In this document: piece after piece, positions 25,331-39,700 of the stretch
Layout: each line of letters begins with the position of its first letter
Numbering within the stretch: the first letter of the stretch is position 1
Assembly (NCBI GenBank): GCA_022575985.1
Contig: JAKSXM010000238.1
Location: forward strand, 13,410,001-13,474,000
DNA length: 64,000 nucleotides
DNA from: Anagrus nilaparvatae
Taxonomy: Eukaryota; Arthropoda; Insecta; Hymenoptera; Mymaridae
Reading direction: 5' to 3'
Translations under genes and position numbers: made by a program
The notes under the pieces: model-generated
Databases searched by the model: none
Seen by the model: only the letters and a program-made list of their open reading frames with translations
What the model was told of the DNA's origin: nothing

Positions 25331-26149
25331 ATACAATATTTTTAATAAAAAAATTGGTTTCAAATAAAATAAATATTTTTTTTTATTCTTCAAAAAAATT
25401 TTATTTCCTATTATTTTAGTACAGTATTTATAATTACAGGGTAACAAGTTTATCTACATATTCTGCAATAACTCTTTTTTTTTCTCCAAAATTTCTATTT
25501 TTTCGATGTTGTAATACGTTGAAAATATTTATTTTATCGTCAATTTTTCGTTTAAATATTAATTTTTATCAAAAAGTTTAACTTTTTTATCATAAAAATA
25601 TTACATAATCCTCTTTTGATGCATTAATAAATACCTAGAAAATCAATAATAATTTAATAATATTAAAAAATAATTTTCTTTAAATATTTCAACTTTTTGA
25701 ATAAACTTTTAATGAACTTTTTTTTAAATTATGTTTCTGTAACAAAAAAAAAATTGATAGTATTCAAATAATTTATTTTTGATTCGATAATTATCCATTA
25801 AACGAGCAAATCTTATGAATGTTTGATTCTCGCCGTTTTTGGATCCGAGAAATCGGATGGGCTAGGTGTCGTTTACTGAAAAAATCGTTTTCAATGAGTT
25901 TTCCAAATTTAAAAAATACATGTATATGTATGCAGGGATGGGCATATTGCGATAGTTTGATTATCCAAAAAGTGAAAGATATCGATAATTTTTTCATTGA
26001 AAAATTTTTCGATAAGTGATAAATTTTTAACGCTATTGAAAAATTTTCGATTACATAATTATCGCTTATAAACGTGAATGTGAATTTGCACGTTTCTTAA
26101 AACTTTGAACATCCTATAATATATATAAAGTTACAATTATAACAGCAAT

Positions 26150-26420
26150 TTTGAAATTGGTCATTTTTGGCAAAAAATAGACATTTGATTTACTAACTAT
26201 AGCGATGAGAGAATCGGTAATGAAAAATTGCGGCTTACGGCATTTGAAAGGTAGAACTTATACGCAGAAAATAAGACCAAACGGTAGTATTTTGGTAGAA
26301 TCGCAATATAACAGCGTTATTTGGAAAATTGCCTAAAAATCCTATCCTATAACATTGTTATAGAATTGAGCCCAGCGTTTCTCGGCCTAGAAGGCGCGAT
26401 GGAATAAACGGAAGGAGTTT
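26150..26420. repeat. Dispersed repeat, 'ATGAGAGAAT' family, copy 3
   Basis: Contains GGCAAAAAATAGACATTTGA, GCGATGAGAGAATCGGTAAT, TTGCGGCTTACGG and AATAAGACCAAACGGTAGTA in the same order as copies 1 and 2. The second arm is not clear. Confidence 0.55.
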
Positions 26421-26767
26421 TTGGTATTTTTTCAACATATTTAAGTCATCCATTGTAATTTACAGCCCAGATGTATCGAATATATACGATTTTCGCTATA
26501 AAATCCAAAAATTTTTGGTAAAAAAAGGAGTGTTTTCAGTGTTTAAGGTATTTTCGGACTCTGAGGACCTCATTTTCGAGTTTAGCGACACCGAAAATAT
26601 AGTATTCTCTATAAGAGTCCATGTGTATATGGTTAGAATGCTTAATACTCATTGAATGATTTGTAAACAATTTTGAGAATCTTATTTATTTAGTAAATTT
26701 ACACTGATTTCCCCTAGTAATCGAACATATAAACGATTTTTTTTAACTGCCAGGGTAATAAAATTTA

Positions 26768-26886
26768 TCAGATTGGTACAAGAAATACCAAAATAAGGAC
26801 TGCCGTTTATCCGCGCTTTTATTTTAGAGAGTTTAAGCGCGGGTAAACGGCGGAATCTTCAGTTGCCCGAGGTATTTCTCGAGAAC
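26768..26886. repeat. Imperfect palindrome with CpG-rich core
   Basis: The core CCGTTTATCCGCGCTT (about 26803-26818) pairs with AAGCGCGGGTAAACGG (about 26835-26850). Outer AGAAATACC and GGTATTTCT also pair. The GC-rich stem stands out in very AT-rich DNA; it is probably the remnant of an inverted-repeat element. Confidence 0.6.
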
Positions 26887-29349
26887 CAAAAAACAGAAAA
26901 ATATCAACTACAAACTTAGTATAATTTGGCCTAATCTAATAAACTTATTAGGAAGTAGAGAAAACGTATTTTGAAAAAAATTTTGTCGTTCCCACTAATT
27001 GTATTAGCCAACCACTTGAGAGCTACCCTGCCTTTGGCCGACCCCAAAATCGTTCTCAAATGAGCTGAAAATTTGTATGGGGTCATTTTGTCATCTAAAC
27101 TTCAACATACTTCCGGAAGAACATTTTTGGAGCACTTTTTTTTGTGAACAACCCTAATATATATAATATTTTACGTGCATAATATTGTAATTTTTGTCCG
27201 TTACACGTATTTTTAATTAAAATGTTAGGTTAATATTTATTAAAAGATTTTCCTTAACTTAAATTGCGGTTCCTTTTACGAACTTTTTTTAATAAATGAC
27301 CAATAGGTACCACTCAAGATTATTCCATTTAAATATAATCGCATTTCCAAAAAATACTATAAAAATAGAAATTTGTCCTCAAGGTATCCCAAAGTTATAT
27401 TGAGCTACCTTAAGATATTTCATTAAGAAATCTTATATTATTAAAGCTATTCTTCATCCAGAATCTCAGTTATTCAACTTCAGGATATCTTGAGAAGGTG
27501 CATATTTTCATAAAGGAAATATTACATTCTACCAAGAAGTTCTCATTTTTTTATTAAAAATATATTATATATTTTGCTAAAAATATAGTTTTAATTTTTA
27601 TAAAACTAAAATATTTATCGTCAAATTCTTTTTTTATGAATATTTTTCGAAAATTTTAAAAATAAGTTTAAAGTATTTTTAGTAAAATTTTAGTAAATTT
27701 AAATACACGCCCGAAGAAACCGCAATTACTTGTAATTTGTGGTTTTATCTTATGTTCAAAGTGCAGGAATTTGGAATTCTGATCTTTTCGGATATAAATA
27801 GTTTTACGTTTATTAATTACTTATTGACCAAAATCAGTTACTTTAAATTGATTTTAAATGTATAATATTAACATTATTACCACTGTGATTTAATAGAGTA
27901 ATTATTTTTATTATCACAGTTTTAATGAATTTGTTAAGAAATTATATTATATACAAGTACATAACTAGGTACAAAAAATCAAAAGTTTCTTCAATAGGTC
28001 AATTTTCGTTTCTTTATTTAAATTGATTAAATTCGCTCTATCAGTAAACAGAGATATTTTAACAGTAGCATATAAAGCTTTAAGGTTTCAGGTACCGAAA
28101 AATTAAAAAAAATGGAATAAAAAATATTTTTACAAATACGACTTTATATACCTGGGTTTACCAGTCTAGGCACCTTGGACCAAAATTTTGCTAGACATGG
28201 TAAATTTTTCGATAAATCTTTTCAGTAACCAATTTATAAAATAAACGTTAAATTATTTTTAAAAATCCTCCTAATTTTAATGCATTCGCCCGTTTTGCAT
28301 AAATATTTAGTCAATTTAAATGAATAAAATGAAAAAAAAAAATTGATGAATAAAATTTAAATTAAAACTTTTGGAATATTCAAAAAATACAAACCTTATT
28401 TACAAAATGCAAGAATAGAACGTCCACTTAACAATAAAGATGATTCTAAAAAAATAAATTATTACAATATTATATAAAGTACTTGAAAAATAACATTTTA
28501 GCAATTTTAAAAGTTAAATATACTAACCCAGTTTATTTGTAAATCAAATCAACAGTTGAATTTTCATACACACGTATCAACGTAAACATTTGAAATGTAT
28601 TTTTTTTTTATTTTGTTCAATTCTGTTGATTCGAGTACTGAAGTTGAAGGTACTGTAAATATTATGATATTAAAATATTTTTTTATTTTATTTTGAAGGT
28701 TTCTAAAATATTTCAGATTCTGTTAAACATACCATAAGAGTTTATTGGTTTATTGGAAACAACTTGAAGCAACTTAAAAAATTTAGTAAAAAATTACGTA
28801 CTTTAAATAAAATATTTACTTTGATAAAAAAAAAAAATTAGTATAGATAAAAAGAAAGTTTAACTTTTAAAAGCTTGAAATCGTAGAAAAAATTTTATAA
28901 CTTTACTTTTTATCAATTTTAATGATTGTTCGCAGTTGAGTGGTCATTAAAAGGCGATGCTTTTTAATATAAAAAGAGGAAAAAGGTTATATTATTTTGA
29001 GAGAAGATTTTCGTATGAGAATTAAAATATAACGACAATAAAGTACTATAAAAAGACAAGTAACCCGTGTACTCAAAGCTTGTTTCTGGTTGCTAAACAT
29101 GCAAATATACCACGCACGGTTTCATAAAGACAATTTTTATGCTTTCACACTCGAATTGTTTTGAACTTTTTAATTCTCTTTGTTAATAATTCAGCTTAAA
29201 TGAATTATTTTATTAAAATCATTTTTTTGGAAATTCAATTTATTGCATTACTGCCATTAACTTAAAAATCGAGTTTTTGGGTATTGCAAAATTTAAATTT
29301 TCCGCAAGTAAATATTATGATTTATACACTGAAATAAAATTCCGTTTGC

Positions 29350-29490
29350 CACTACCCACGTAAAAAGATTACTAACCTAAAAAAGCTTAATAACAATAAA
29401 AGGTTAGTATATTTGAAAGATATTAAAATATATATTTTTGCTTTTTTAGGTTAGCCAAAATTAAGCTTAATCTTTTTACGTGGGGTAGTG
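29350..29490. mobile_element. 141-bp MITE with CACTACCC ends
   Basis: Left end CACTACCCACGTAAAAAGAT and right end ATCTTTTTACGTGGGGTAGTG form inverted repeats of about 22 bp with one extra base on the right. Interior AAGCTTAAT and AACCTAAAAAAGC also pair inversely. It is non-coding, and no target-site duplication is clear. Confidence 0.75.
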
Positions 29491-30728
29491 AACTTGATTT
29501 TTTTTTTCAATAACCGTTCAAGTTAAACCTCTAAAGACCCTCAATACATTATTTCAACGTCAATAAAATTGTATTGAGAAACGCTCTGTTACTATAATAA
29601 AAAGATTGGTTTTAAAGAAAGTTCATAGGATTTCATAGATGAATCAGAATCTCGGTAAAAATGCAAAGATTGCTCAGATATAAAATTATTGACCCGTTTC
29701 TTTATGAATTCAATTTTTATTCCATACAAATCTTATACATACAATTCATATTCTATTGTTTTATGCTTTATTTGCATAATTGAGTTATTCCAAATCGTTT
29801 TTTCACAAAGGGCTCTTTTTTTTATTACGCTCTATATCCTATTGAACAAATATTGTAGCCCAATAAAAAAATTATTTAAATATTTTTTTGTTAAAAAATG
29901 AATATTTTATTTTTTTATTCGACAAAATTAACAATAAAATTTAAAATTATTAATTACTTTATATATTCAATTTGAAAAATAAATATTTAATTTAATTTTT
30001 CTATGCAAAGTAAGTGAATGAAAATTTATATGAACATTAAATGAAATTACATTTAAATGAAAACTAAATTTTAAATACTACTAATATAAATGCAAAATAT
30101 ATATAATTGGACGAAACCAATAAAAATAGAAGCAAAAGATTTTATGGCTAAAGAAAACTGCAGATAAAAAAATAGTGGTTTAATAAATTTTTTCTTGAAT
30201 ATTAAGAAATTTTTAAAACTGGGTCCTTTCAAAATTTTTAGGTTTCCGGGGCTTTGAACCAAAATATTTTTCCTCAAATTTGTTAAATATTATTTTTTGG
30301 AAAAAATCGCAGTAAAAAAATAAAATAGAATTAAAACAGCTTTTTTTACATATTATTAGGTTAGATACAGTTCGTTCGACGTTGAGAACTTCAATTCTTA
30401 ATTTACTAAAATTAGTAAAATTATTTTCATCAAAAATTTCATAATTAATTAGCGTCAAAATAATAAAAAATTTCCTTTTTTTTATCGATTAGATAATTTT
30501 TATTTCAAAATATAATTAAAAATTAATGCAGTTTTTAATTTATAGCCTATAATTAGATTCTTAATTAAAGTACATATAGCAGACTCAATATAATTGCAAA
30601 TATGAGTAAAACTTTGCCTTGAAATTATAAAACAAATAGTTTGAAAACCATGCTGAGATAAGTTTGAATTAACTAAATAATTAAATATTTAAAAACCTTC
30701 AAAATTATTAACTTTATTATTACATGGA

Positions 30729-33700
30729 TTACGTACCTGTTTCTTTTCGTTGTAAAGGAATCAAATTACGACGATTCGAATTGTTAAAAAATTGACAAGG
30801 TATGATGTAACGAATGCATTCCTTTTTAAAATCAAATGCATATGATCCGTAAACCAATGGATTAGCACAGGAATTACCAAGTGTCATTAAGTACAAAGCT
30901 TCTCTTAATGTTGCATTCAATTCGTTTGCACTTTTTTTATCAACTAAAAACCTAAAAATTTATCTTGGTTAAGCTAATTTTTTTTAAATTTATTGGCTTT
31001 CTTTTGATAAACGAAGAAACATAGGGGTATTTGATTTATTTGAAGAGCAGAGCTTCTCTATAATTAAACTTTTGCGCGTTCAAAAAAAAAGTGGAGTAGC
31101 GCAACTCTGCTTATTAGATGTGATAATTAAATGTTTACTTACCACAGTGACATCAAAATATGAGGCGTCCAACAAAAAATAAATGCAGCCATTATTTTGA
31201 ACGTCATTGCTAATGTACCACTTCTAGCTCTTTCTATCGTCGATATATCTGAACGTCTTAATCTGAATTTCTTAGAGCTGCGGTTATTTGAATAATTATT
31301 TGTTTCTGTATAAAAATGTAATAAGAAAATATGAATTTTGATAATTGGGGTTTAAATATATTACGTTTTCTTACCACTACATTCTCTAGATTTAATATTA
31401 ATTTTATAAAATATTCTTGTATATACATAAATTATTACGGCTAATGGAATGAAGTACATCGTCGTTAAACAAAATATAATAAATAATTTTTCCCTTGATT
31501 CTGTTGAAAACCATCCTAAGCTAACACATTGTGTGAAGTTTATATTATTTGGATGATTTTTTTCTCGAAATATTACACTCTGCAATAATAAATAAATTAA
31601 ATTTTACAAACAAATCGGTTACTTAGGGAATATAAAAATTTTTTTCAAATTAGAAAAAATTTCGGTATTACGTCCGAAATACCGATTTTTTTAAACCTAG
31701 TAATAATATAACCAATGCTCAGCATCTAGTGATATAGTTTTAACTAAATTATTTTGAAGTATTTTTCAAAAATAACTTTATTTGAAATTTTTATATTTTG
31801 AATTTTGATATTTGATATTTTATTTATAGTATAAAAATACAAAGGTATCGAGAAACATAAACTTAAAATATACCACTGCATGTTTTTCAAAACCTTTTAA
31901 AATTTTTATTAAACGTTTTATCGATTAACATATGCATTTAGGTATGATTATTAAAAATTTTCAGATAATCTTGGCCAATCGTTTCTATGGAGTTTTTTAT
32001 TTTTTTTCTGTATCAGGTTAATATGAGGTTAATATCGGAATACTCTGCGCTGATAATTTACAAATTGATATATGTACAGGTGCCTGCAAATCAAATTCAA
32101 CATGGTTTACAACTGCTTTCAGAATTAGACTGAATAAAGTATCAGAATGGGTAGAAATAAATTTACAAAAAATAGTTGTAAATTTACGAAAAATAGCTGT
32201 GAATTTACAACTTTTTTCGTAAAATCACAAAAAAAAATTGAGAATTCTCGATATTTTCGAGAATATACTAAATTTAGTAAATTTACGATTTTTTTCGAAT
32301 ATTTACAAAATTTTTTGAAAATTCGCTAATTTTTCGAAAAAATTCTATTTTTTTTGGAACTCTAAGAAAGTTACTTTTTACAGTGTACAATAAAAAATTA
32401 TACACTCCATTTGTTCTCCAACGTATACATGGAAAATTTTCAGATTTTTTGATTTTTCAAAATTTTCGTTTTTTAGTACCGAAAAAGGTTTGAAACAGTA
32501 AAAAATTTAATTCAATATAGTTCCTCAGGTCAAAGAGCCCAAAAAATCTGATATAAATAGATTTAAGCGAGTTTGAAAATTTTTTCATTTTTAGAAATTT
32601 TGGGTTTATTCGCTTCAAACCATTCGGATTCGTTAAAATTCCTCATAAAATAAGTTTTCTAATAAAAAAAGTGCTGTTGAAATAGGGGAAGAGGATTTTC
32701 TTGACAATTTTTATTTTTGCAAAAATCGGAAGGGGTATATATGGAAAATTGGCCGATTTTTTGATTTTTCAAATTTCTTGTTTTTTTGGACTGGAAATGG
32801 TCTGAAACAGTGAAAAACTTAATTCAATATAGTTTACCGGGTCAGAGAGCCCAAAAAACCTGTTATATATGGATTTAGGTGAGTTTTAAAATTTTTGGAT
32901 TTTTAGATTTTTTGGTTTTATTCGCTTCAAACCATTCGAATAGGTTAAAATTCCTTATAAACCAAGTTTTCTAATAAAAAAAGTGCTAATGAGATGGGGG
33001 AGCTGGATTTTCTTTACAATTTTTTTTTTGGCCAAAATCGAAAATGGAATATATGGAAAATTGTCCGATTTTTTGATTTTTCAAATTTCTTGTTTTTTTG
33101 GACTGGAAATGGTCTGAAACAGTGAAAAACTTAATTCAATATAGTTTACCGGGTCAGAGAGCCCAAAAAACCTGTTATATATGGATTTAGGTGAGTTTTA
33201 AAATTTTTGGATTTTTTGGTTTTATTCGCTTCAAACCATTCGGATTGGTTAAAATTCCTCATAAATCAAGTTTTCTAATAAAAAAAGTGCTGCTGAAACG
33301 GGGGAAATAGATTTTCTTGACAATTTTTATTTTTGCAAAAATCGTAAGGGGTATATATGGGAAATTGGCCGATTTTTTGATTTTTCAAATTTTTTGTTTC
33401 TTTGGACTGCAAAAGGTTTGAAACAGTGAAAAACTTATATTTATACCCTTCAAGGGGTCGAAGAGCCCCAAAAACCCGTTATATATGGATTTAAGTGAGT
33501 TTTAAAATTTTTTCATTTTTAGAATTTTCGACTTTATTTGCACAAAACCATTCGAAATGGTTAAGTATCCTTATAAACCAAGTTTTCTAATAAAAAAAGT
33601 GCTGAAGAAATAGGGGAAGAGGATTTTCTTGAGAATTTTTATATTTTGCAAAAGTCCAAAGAGGTATAATTGGAAAATTTTTTGTTTATTTTTTGATTTT

Positions 33701-36700
33701 TCAAAATTATCGTTTTTTTGTACTGAAATTTTGGTTTTATTTTCATACTAAAATGCATGTAGAGGAAATATGACATTACAATGAGAAAGACACTGCAAAT
33801 TTAAAATGCTCAAGAACTTTATTCTTATAAACAATCGTTTTTATGGTTTAAAAACTACAAAAAATAAAACAAAAATTTTTGAAATACATGCAGTGATATA
33901 ATTTTGTGAAAGTTTCTCTTATTTAACATATCCCAAAAGTTTTTTCTAGTAAAAAGCACCACAACTTGAAGTTTTTCCAAAATTGAAATAAAAAATTTGG
34001 TTTTTTACCGAAAAATGGCTGCCATTTTATTCCGCATTAAAAATTCCGTGTCTCACTGGTAAATTATTGTTTAAAATAGTATAAAAAACAATTAAATCCA
34101 TGCGGAGTAGGTGTGCCTTTAGTTTTAAATTTGAGAAAAAGTTGACCACCTCTAAGGGCCTTATTCAGAAATTAACATTTAATACTTTTTAAAAATAAAA
34201 TATAATAAAATTTAAATTCTTTTTTTTTTTACTAACTTGAGGGATTGCATATCCAAAACTTAAGAACCACGCTAAAGTTAACATTAGTCTTCCTCTTCTA
34301 CGTGTCGAGTTTACTCTTAAAGGATGTACAACTGCAAAATACCTAGAAGTTTATAAGTTTATCTATTAATTATTAAAAAAATTTTTTTTTTAGAATGTAT
34401 TTCTCAAGTAAAAAGAATGTCATTTTGATATTCTTTTAGCATGCAACATGTTTATAGGTCGAGGGTACTTTAAAACTTGAAAATTAAGGGTGGGGGGGTC
34501 AAATAAAACTTAGAATAATATTAATTTAATTGTTTTAAATGCTTTAAATTAATTAAATAAAATTAAACTTATAATCGGATTATGCAAACACAACCAAAAC
34601 CATGGAACAGGTTTACTATAGTTAAGTTCTTTATCAATTAAACAATCGATCGGATTTCGGATTATATTTTATTTAAAAATAATTAAAATTATTCTTTTAT
34701 TTATTTCAACATTAAAGTATTAAAAAGGGGGAGGGGGTAAAATAAGACTTATTATACTAATCAGCATAATTTATTTAGTCTTATACAATATACATGGGTG
34801 GTTTTCACTGGAACTGGATATTTTTTTATTGTTTACGGCACAACACTAATTATATTTTTTTTTTTTTTTTTTTTTTTTGTATTTTAATGTTTATCAATGT
34901 CCAAAAACCTAAAATTTTCAGTGGTACTGCTACAAATGTAAAAATAAATTCTACGTGTTATTCTTATGGGATTTTTTTATTTATGCAGACGGTGGCGTCA
35001 TGGACGGTTGCGACATTTTGAATGTATTATTGAAATAATTTTGTATTGAAGCCATCAAATTTTCTCAAACTCTGGGTATCTTATTTTTTCATCAAAACAC
35101 ATAACTGAACAAGATACATAAAGTAATATATGACATACTCTTGGAGAAAACGACATGGACGGTGGCGACATTTTTTTTTTGTAAAAGCGTTTTAAAATTT
35201 TAATAGGTTTAATTTTCATAGTTAAAGCTTTTATATTCAAAATTTTAAGTTTTCCACGGTTCATATATGAGTAGTTCAGTAAAAAAAAAATACAACAGTG
35301 CTTTTAAGTGCATACATATAGAGTGCGCTCCCATAAAAGATGGGAAGCTTAAAAATAGCTAAAACCGGGGGACAGACTTATATGCGACGATACGCTAAGA
35401 GGGTTGCATGAAAATTTGTTTCGTTGAAAAAAATGAGTTTTTGGGACCTAAGTACGTCATATGCATCCTACAGAAAAATTTAAGTTCAAATTTTAAGCCG
35501 TTTGTTAATACTCAAAGTTTACAATTAAGCAAAAGGATAGCAGACGGTGACGACAACATGAACACATATGCTCCAGAAAATTTTTTTATTAAGTTACCAA
35601 TATATGCATAGTAGGTTGTGACTTAAAAAAAATATTATTTATGAACTTTTTAAAAGAAAAAAAAGTGTAAAACAGCTTTAGTTTCGGATATAAATGCAGG
35701 GGACACTATGTATACCGTTCCTGTGAAAAATACCCACACGGTAGAGCTGCTTTGGTTGAACATTAAACCAAACACTGCGATTTTCAACCAAAAACTGCGA
35801 TATTCAACCAAAAACTGCGAAATTCAACCAATTGGTTGAATATTCAACCAATTGGTTGAATTTTCAACCAAAACTGGTTTAATTTTCAACCAAAAGCTAA
35901 AATATAAAATAAAAACGATGTTTTTATAGTACAGGGTAAGAAATGATCAGGGCATCCATTAAAAGTGAATGAATTTTATTATATTATTGTAATTAGTAAT
36001 TTTTTATGTACTACTTCTTTTGGCTTTGAAACTGAGGAATGACTAATTAAAAAGGTTATCATACGATATAGAATAACAAAATGGCGGCTACCTTGAGAAA
36101 GTTAAAATGAAATAAAATGCCTTTAATTTTCGAGCAAAAGTAGCTGTAAAATTTTTTTTAAAACATAAAAATACTAAAACTCGACGACATCCCGAAATTT
36201 TAGCATTCATTAAGTTGCTTAGTAAGTTTAAAATAAATTGGTGCAGATTTTATCGCGCAATCGTGTGCATTACTATTTAAAAACGTTGTTTCGAGTAAAA
36301 TGGCTTTAAAGTTTTCGATGAATTTTTTCGGTACTTTTAGTTATTAAATTATTTATTTTAATGCAAGAGATCTAATTAACACAAAATTATTCGACACATC
36401 AATGATTCTACACAAAAAAGTTTTTCGGAATCGTTCTATACCAAAAATCGTTGAGCTAAAAATAACACAAATTTTTTTTAGTCAAAGTATTCAACACTTA
36501 TTTCTTTCGTATGCTAGCATAAATAAATATCACTTAAAATAGCGTATTGAATATTTCGATTAGAAAAAATTTGTGTTGATCTTTTCGGTACAAGGATTTT
36601 CGGTGTAGAACGATTCCACAAAACTTTCTTGTGTAGAATTATTGATTTGTCGAATAATTTTGTGATGATCAGATCCCTTGCCTATTTTAACATTGAACAT

Positions 36701-39700
36701 GTTCGTTAGATAGGGTATTTGAAAAAGTTTAGCTAGGCAGGGGGTGGGGTGTGAAATGGACTTAGAATATTTTTGATTTAGGGACTTAGAATAATTTGAA
36801 GTGGAAGCCTGATCAGGCTCTGATAAGAACAAGAACTTAGAGGATTACTTTATGTTTATGGACTTATGATAATTTATATTTCAGGATTTATTGTAATTTC
36901 GGTTTTTGGATTTATTACTATTATGAGTGACATGAACATGTTCCTCGATGTTCCATGCTCGTTGGTTGTGTAGTTACACAAACCGGTTATAAATTTTTTT
37001 ATTCGTTAGAGAAATTTATAACAGAAAACTCTAGATCAAAAAAAATAAAATCGGTCACGTAGTTTTAGAGAAATCTTAATTAGAAGGTGTAAAAACATAG
37101 TTTTCTAAATAAGAATACAATTTTTTTTTTGTATATTTAAGTATAGACTTATAAGTTATCAGTTATTTTTTAGCCATAAAGTTATCTTTTTGGTTTTCAT
37201 ACTGAACCTGTAGCTGATTTTACCCCTGCTGCTTGTCTGATTTGCCATTTTTTACCATTTTGGCACGGCTAAATTTGGCGTCATAAACAATCGCGAATAT
37301 TATCAAAATGACCAGTTCCGACATAATTTCTAACTATATTTAACAAGAAGGATTTAAAAATAAATTTTTTTTACATACTCTTGAGACATATATAAAGTAA
37401 TTAATAAAAAAAAATAATTTGATTATTAAAAAAAAAATTAGGTAAAACGACAGGAAGTGAAAGCATACAATATTAAGTTTAAAAAAATTTATCCACACTA
37501 TGTACAGAGCCAATAGAAGTAGTACATAAAAAATTACTAATTACAATAATATAATAAAATTCATTCACTTTTAATGGATGCCCTGAACATTTCTTACCCT
37601 GTACTATAAAAACATCGTTTTTATTTTGTATTTTAGCTTTTGGTTGAAAATTAAACCAGTTTTGGTTGAAAATTCAACCAATTGGTTGAATTTCGCAGTT
37701 TTTGGTTGAATATCGCAGTTTTTGGTTGAAAATCGCAGTGTTTGGTTTAATATTCAACCATTTGGTTGAAAATTCAACCAAAAACTGCGAAATTCAACCA
37801 ATTGGTTGAATATTCAACCAAAGCAGCTCTACCGTGCACATATATTTACATTAAATGAACTATATTTATTACACTGTAAAAAGTAACTTTCTTAGATTCA
37901 CAAAAAATATAGAATATTTTCGAAAAATTAGAAAATTTTCGAAAATAATCGTAAAACTAAATTTAGTATATTAATAACAAATTCGAGAATTCTCGATTTT
38001 TTCTTGTGAATTTACGAAAAAAATAGTAAAATTTTCGAAAAAAATTGTAAATTATAAATTTTTCTCGTGAATTTACAAAAAAAATCGGGAATATTCAAAA
38101 TTTTAGTTAATATACTAAATTTAGTAAATTTACGATTTTTTTCGAAAATGTACTAATTTTTTGAAAATATTCTATTTTTTTTGTGAATCTAAGAAAGTTT
38201 CTTTTTACAGTGTATGTATATTACTTTATATTTACTAAAACTTTAATTATTATATATACTAGAATATATTTACTGATTTTGACTAATTTTAGTTTATTAA
38301 AAGATTTTATTTTATTTTACTTTATTTATATTTATATTTTGGATTAATTAATTAACTTACACAAACCGCTTATAAGTATTTTCAAAGCTTATTTCTAAAA
38401 AAGTTATGGTATAGAAAATAGCATTTTACTTGAGGAATACTTGTCAAGTAAAATGAAAACACTAATGAAAATACAGTACATTACGATCCCGTATCCAGAA
38501 AAGTAACAAATGACCCAAATCGCACCTATAAACTGCGATTTGAGACATTTTTTATGGACAAAGGTCATATACGATTTTCCATTTTCAGCGACGAGAAAAC
38601 ACGTTATTTAGAAGTATAAGTGCTTTTTGGCCGCTGACATGAAAAATAATTTGACGTCGTTTAAACTTACCTATCTAAAGATATACAAATTATTATATTA
38701 TTTGATAAATATAATCCAAAAGTCCTTATAAATACGTATATTTTACATGCTATGTTACCTGCAGTCCATTGGATTGTTATATGCCATATTATCTGCAAGA
38801 AAAATAATTTGCTCAATCTTTCTCTATAAAACTGAAATGTAACGAATTTTGTCATCGATTTACTCTGGCGCACGCGCTGTAATGTTTTAATCTTTCTCTA
38901 TAAAACTGAAATGTAACGAATTTTGTCATCGATTTACTCTGGCGCACGCGCTGTAATGTTTTAATAGCACTATACTCTCGCGCGTTAAATAATTTTTTAT
39001 TATTATTGAATTATAATTGAATCTTTTATTAATTAATAATAAAATTTTGGGTATTTTTCATTATAATTAAATATAAATAAGAAATATAATAATTTTCTCA
39101 TTTTATTATACAATCTTTTAAAAATTTCGTCATTGATTTTATCTAATAATCGATTAATCGAATCATTTTTTCTCTGCAGTGTCAGCCGCGCGATGTATAA
39201 AAAATTTATAAAACAATTTTAAATATTAATTTTTTAATTTATTATTATAAACTGTCAAAATAATTATAAATTTTAATAAAAAATGTTTATACTATAATAA
39301 AACATTACAACTGTAGATGCGACATATATAATATATGAAAACTCATTCGAGTATTTCGTCATCCTATTATAAAATTTCGCTGTCCAGGACAAAAGAAAAA
39401 TTAATGTCGAGGGTTGAAAAAGGTTCTAGCCCGAGGTGCGTAGCACCGAGGGACATCAGTAATCAATATTTGCATTCAGATACGATATATATTTTTTTCT
39501 TGAAATAATTTTTGAAAATAAATAGTATATTTACGGCTCGTGTCCAGAAAAGTAAAGAATGGCCCAAATCGCACGTAAATTACCTTCCGAGGCGAAGCCG
39601 AGTATGGTAAACTGCGATTTGGGGCATTATTTATTTATGGACAAGGGCCGTATAAAATTTTTCTGCGACAGTAGCGAGAAAATTTGATTTCAGGAAATTG

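Larger units (their letters stand above)
25238..30728. other. Intergenic region with repeat debris
   Basis: There is no gene in this 5.5 kb spacer between the reductase gene and the 3' end of the minus-strand receptor gene. The sequence from 25790 to 27170 has a different, less AT-biased texture and includes repeat copies and a long imperfect palindrome. A 141-bp inverted-repeat element sits at 29350. The rest is AT-rich and featureless, and the short open frames at 29689 and 30071-30458 look like chance. Confidence 0.55.

Noticed and set aside
25790..27170. Possible decayed transposon gene because of the less AT-rich texture
   Set aside because: No frame longer than about 70 codons and no transposase or reverse transcriptase motif was seen; it is recorded only as repeat debris.
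32429..33740. CRISPR-like array
   Set aside because: The repeats are about 310 bp, contiguous and without spacers, in a eukaryotic intron; it is a tandem satellite-like array.
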